Positions 61,029-64,000 of a DNA stretch of 64,000 bases are shown here, in pieces. The DNA comes from Macrobrachium rosenbergii (lineage: Eukaryota; Arthropoda; Malacostraca; Decapoda; Palaemonidae). The stretch spans positions 31,429,813 through 31,493,812 of the forward strand of contig NC_089749.1 of assembly GCF_040412425.1 (NCBI RefSeq). The letters run 5' to 3'. The first letter of the stretch is position 1. Every line of letters starts with the position of its first letter. The translations under genes and the position numbers were made by a program. A model generated the notes under the pieces. The model was not told where the DNA came from and searched no databases. It saw only the letters and a list, made by a program, of their open reading frames with translations.

Positions 61029-62065
61029 CAGTCAACCCCCACTTATTCAATGATTTTTCTTTGGAACATATTTTTCCATAAATCGCAGAAAATTCAGTAA
61101 CTCACAGATTTTTTCGTAGAGCAATATTTACTAATTACTGTATTTTCAAGCTGTTTTCGTGACTAAATGCATTTTTTTACGATAAAAAAATTATTTATTA
61201 ATTTTCAAATATTAAGATTAACAAAATTGAATAATAATAAGATTAAAAGATAATAATACTGTATCTGTAATAATACAGGTAATAAGTACTAATTTTCAAA
61301 TAGTAACAAGATTTAAATGATATTAATACTGTACCTGTAATAATGGTACTGTAATTGGATTAAATAATAACTCAGAGAGAGAGAGAGAGAGAGAGACTTA
61401 TGTGGAAAGAAACAGGTTTTTAAGCACTGACTGGTAATAAACCAGTTTCCTCCCCTGCATAGGTTTAGGAGGGACCCCTTTATAGTACCCAAGGGACCTC
61501 CTTATAGCGAACTGTTGGTAGCTACAGCTCATAAACCAGTTTTCTCACATTATAGATATGATGCTCAGAAATTATACGTACTGAAATTATATTAAAGTGA
61601 TATTGAAATGGTATGAAAATATTAGTGATATTTAAATATTAAAATATTAAAGTGATACCAAAATAACTTTAAAATAATATTAAAGTGTTTTAGGATGATG
61701 GTTTAACCCTTAATGGACGGGCATCATCATATGAGTATTTATAACAGGTTTTGAGTGATGGACAGACTAACTCGTATGAGCATTAATATAAAATGCCATA
61801 CAATTTGGATGAATTTAGCAAGAAAGATGTTTATAGCACTTCAATGGCTGATAAATGACTTACAGCAACTGTGTAGCTCAGCACAGGACAGAGGGGGGGG
61901 GGGGGATTAGTGTGCCTTGAGACTTGATGGGGAATGTACTGCCCCTCTCTATCCCATGACGTCTTTTTATTTATTTGCTCATACCCAGGGATTGCTGTTG
62001 GTTTTAGTTCTTATGTTTTATGATAGTATGTCAGCTATAATTGTAATTTTGAAAAGACATATTAG
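61029..62065. other. unassigned AT-rich DNA
   Basis: Starts with TACAGTCAACCCCCACTTATTC, which looks like a TA plus pogo/Tigger terminal repeat without a detectable partner. Contains a short (GA)n at about 61374-61396 and a G homopolymer near 61892-61906. No gene recognised. Confidence 0.4.
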
Positions 62066-62366
62066 AAAAAATTACATTTTTATAATAAAATAAAGTTTTA
62101 TATATACTTACCAAGTAATTACATAGCTATTGGTTCCCTAACCTACGGCAGCTTAGAAATTCAAAATTCACATGGTGGTGCTGTTATCGTTAGTGTGTAG
62201 GTGACAATGTCCCGCCACCATCCGGGACTCAAGGAAACAAACCAGCGGACAGCTCAATTTGTTTTATGCTCTTATGTTCATGCAAGGGGAGGAGGGCAGG
62301 CTCCGATCATGTAATTACTTGATAAGTATATGTAAAACTTTATTTTATCATAAAAATGTCATTTTT
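62066..62366. mobile_element. 301-bp unit with ~59-bp terminal inverted repeats
   Basis: The arms 62066-62125 and 62308-62366 are reverse complements with about five mismatches. The layout, including AATAAAATAAAGTTT near the outer part of each arm and ACTTACC/GGTAAGT-type words inside, parallels the 294-bp unit at 37094-37387, although the interiors differ. Confidence 0.82.
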
Positions 62367-62832
62367 ATATAGTAACTTACCAAGTAATTACATAGCTGAT
62401 TCCACATTGTAAGGAGGTGGGAAAGAGCATGGACATATTCTACTCCAAAACATTAAGTAAGTAATGAGTTTGAACTAGAAAGGTTGCTAACATTGAATAA
62501 ATGTTTGTTGTTTCCTACCTGCTAAGAGAGCTGCTGCAGGAAGGTACTGCCTCTGGTCGGCACTTCTCTCAACTTGTAGTGGATGTGGCAGTATAGCCAA
62601 GGGTCACTACTACATTAGTGGGAAACTTTGCAGCGGAGGAAGTACACCGTATGCTGACAAAGTTTTTTAAAAGATGCCCTTGCCTTGGGCAAAGACCAGA
62701 ATACAAAATGAAAACACTGTCACCTACACCACAGAATAAAACCCAAAAACCCAACCATTATCAAAGATAAAGTACGAAATGGTGGGTACTCCAGGTACAG
62801 TGTACCCCCAGGCTTCCCAACGACTCAAAACC
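62367..62832 (-). mobile_element. 3' end of a second DIRS-like family
   Basis: Starts AACTTACCAAGTAATTACAT followed by AGCTGATTCCACATTGTAAGGAGGTGGG. This matches, feature for feature, the end of the DIRS-like element at 37389-37450 (AACTTACCTGTCAG... AGCTGAATCCACCATTGGAGGTGGG). No recombinase frame is visible before the MITE begins at 62837; the rest may lie beyond the window. Confidence 0.55.
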
Positions 62833-62836
62833 TTAA

Positions 62837-63904
62837 CCCTTAAACGCCGAGCCTCTATTTACAAAAACGTCTCCCGTATGCCGGCGGCGTTCGGTGAGTT
62901 AGCGTGAAGCGGAAAAAAAGTTTTTTTCAAAAAATCACAGCACGCTTAGTTTTTAAGATTAAGAGTTCATTTTTGGCTCCTTTTTTTGTCATTGCCTGAA
63001 GTTTAGTATGCAACCATCAGAAATGAAAAAAAATATCATTATCATATATAAATATTGGAATATATGACAGTGAAAAAAAAACTCTTATATAATTGTATAC
63101 AAATCGCGCTGTAAGCACAACGGTTAAAGCTAATGAGTTAATTTTTTTTAGTTATATTGTACACTAAATTGCGATGATTTTGGTATATAACAAATTGTAA
63201 AATGATCAAAGCAACACAGAGAAAATATTATCACAAAATGATGCATGAATTCGTAATGTGCAGATGTAAAAAAATGTTTTTTTCAAAAATTCACCATAAA
63301 TTGAAATATTGTGCTAGAGACTTCCCGTTTGTTGAAAAATGAAGCTAATTGATTGAATATTACTAGACTGTAAGTGTTTTAGCTTATAATTGCAGTTTTC
63401 GACCATTTCAGTCGAGTTAAAGTTGACCGAAAGTCGAATTTTTTCTATTTATCGTGATTTATATGAAAATATTTCAAAACTGATAAAAGCTACAACCATG
63501 AGTTATTTTCTGTTGTATTGTACATGAAATTGCGCACATTTTCATATATAAAACTTTATGTAACGGCTAATATAGAACAGTGCAAAAATTACAACAAAAT
63601 GACAAAAGAATTTCTGAAATTTTCGCCGAGTTATCAGCGGGGCATAAGAAAAAGTTTTTTTAAAAATTCACCATAAATCGAAATATTGTGCTAGAGACTT
63701 CCAATTTGTTGCAAAATGAAGGTACATGATTGAATATTACTAGAATGTAAGAGTTTTAGCTTACAATTACATTTTTCGACCATTTCGGTCGAGTCAAAGT
63801 TGACCGAAGGTTGAAATTTTTTGTAGTCGACGTACGGTACGTCCACTTGGCACCCAACACACAATTTTAGTCGACGTATGATACGTCCAGTAGGCGTTTA
63901 AGGG
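62837..63904. mobile_element. piggyBac-type MITE
   Basis: A 1,068-bp element with exact 12-bp terminal inverted repeats CCCTTAAACGCC, flanked by TTAA (62833-62836 and 63905-63908). A TTAA target and CCC-starting ends are hallmarks of piggyBac elements. It has no coding capacity. It contains an internal duplication. Confidence 0.87.
63100..63825. repeat. ~375-bp internal direct duplication
   Basis: Two diverged copies (about 63100-63440 and 63475-63825) share TTGTACA.GAAATTGCG-type, AAAAATTCACCATAAAT, GAAATATTGTGCTAGAGACT, TTGAATATTACTAGA and TTTTAGCTTA words. A partial third relative lies near 62900-62960. Confidence 0.82.
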
Positions 63905-64000
63905 TTAAGTCAAGGCGAGTGGATAGCAAAGGAACAGATAGATTCCTCATGCTTCCTCTCCCAGCACAATGCCAGCCACGGATAAAGGTCCTAAAGTGCT
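63905..64000. other. unassigned flank
   Basis: TTAA duplication followed by about 90 bp without recognised features. Confidence 0.4.

Noticed and set aside
61029..61060. A complete second Tigger-type MITE beginning TACAGTCAACCCCC
   Set aside because: No matching inverted end was found downstream before 62066, so only a possible single terminus is noted.

Overview
The window looks like intergenic, repeat-dominated DNA from a crustacean, most likely a decapod. The evidence is indirect. There are very long (TA)n, (GA)n and (TG)n microsatellites, a mixture of DIRS-like, Penelope-like, Mag-type Ty3/Gypsy, CR1/L2-like, RTE-like and Jockey-like elements, tRNA-derived SINEs, and Merlin, pogo/Tigger and piggyBac-type DNA elements. 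No host gene, rRNA or functional tRNA gene can be named with confidence. Nearly all recognisable coding sequence belongs to transposable elements, and most of it is broken.

Layout. 0-6 kb holds a 1.5-kb degenerate tandem array, microsatellites and a SINE with target-site duplications. 6-7.6 kb holds a CCAAT-rich promoter-like patch and a Penelope-like C-terminus (GIY-YIG). 8-11.4 kb holds microsatellites and a 20-bp minisatellite. 11.4-13.5 kb holds a gag-protease remnant. 14.1-15.7 kb holds a pair of inverted repeats. 15.97-20.92 kb holds a decayed Mag-type LTR retrotransposon with both LTRs. 20.9-22.7 kb holds a dead DIRS-like fragment. 22.7-25.8 kb is unassigned.

25.9-30.0 kb holds a CR1/L2-like LINE that is split by a complete Merlin DNA transposon at 28240-29717. 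That element has perfect 27-bp terminal repeats, an 8-bp target duplication, an uninterrupted transposase and arrays of subterminal repeats. At 31.1-31.8 kb a solo LTR, a SINE and a 65-bp two-hairpin insert are nested, and each carries its own target duplication. At 32.6-35.0 kb there is a broken RAG1/Transib-like gene. At 35.4-36.6 kb there is a Jockey-like gag.

At 37.1-43.3 kb there is a near-intact DIRS-like (tyrosine recombinase) retrotransposon on the minus strand, with gag, RT-RNaseH-methyltransferase-like and recombinase frames. It is followed by a truncated Ty3/Gypsy element (43.6-48 kb), two dead DIRS-like copies (48-53.3 kb, containing a perfect 54-bp palindrome), a 1.6-kb pogo/Tigger-type non-autonomous element (53.4-55.0 kb), unassigned DNA, an RTE-like LINE (58.3-60.8 kb), a Tigger-like transposase tail, the terminal part of a second DIRS-like family (62.1-62.8 kb) and a 1,068-bp piggyBac-type MITE flanked by TTAA.

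The best leads are the Merlin element with its iterated binding-site-like repeats, the RAG1-like locus, the nested 31-kb cluster and the shared terminal architecture of two DIRS-like families. All family names rest on motif recognition by eye; no database search was run.
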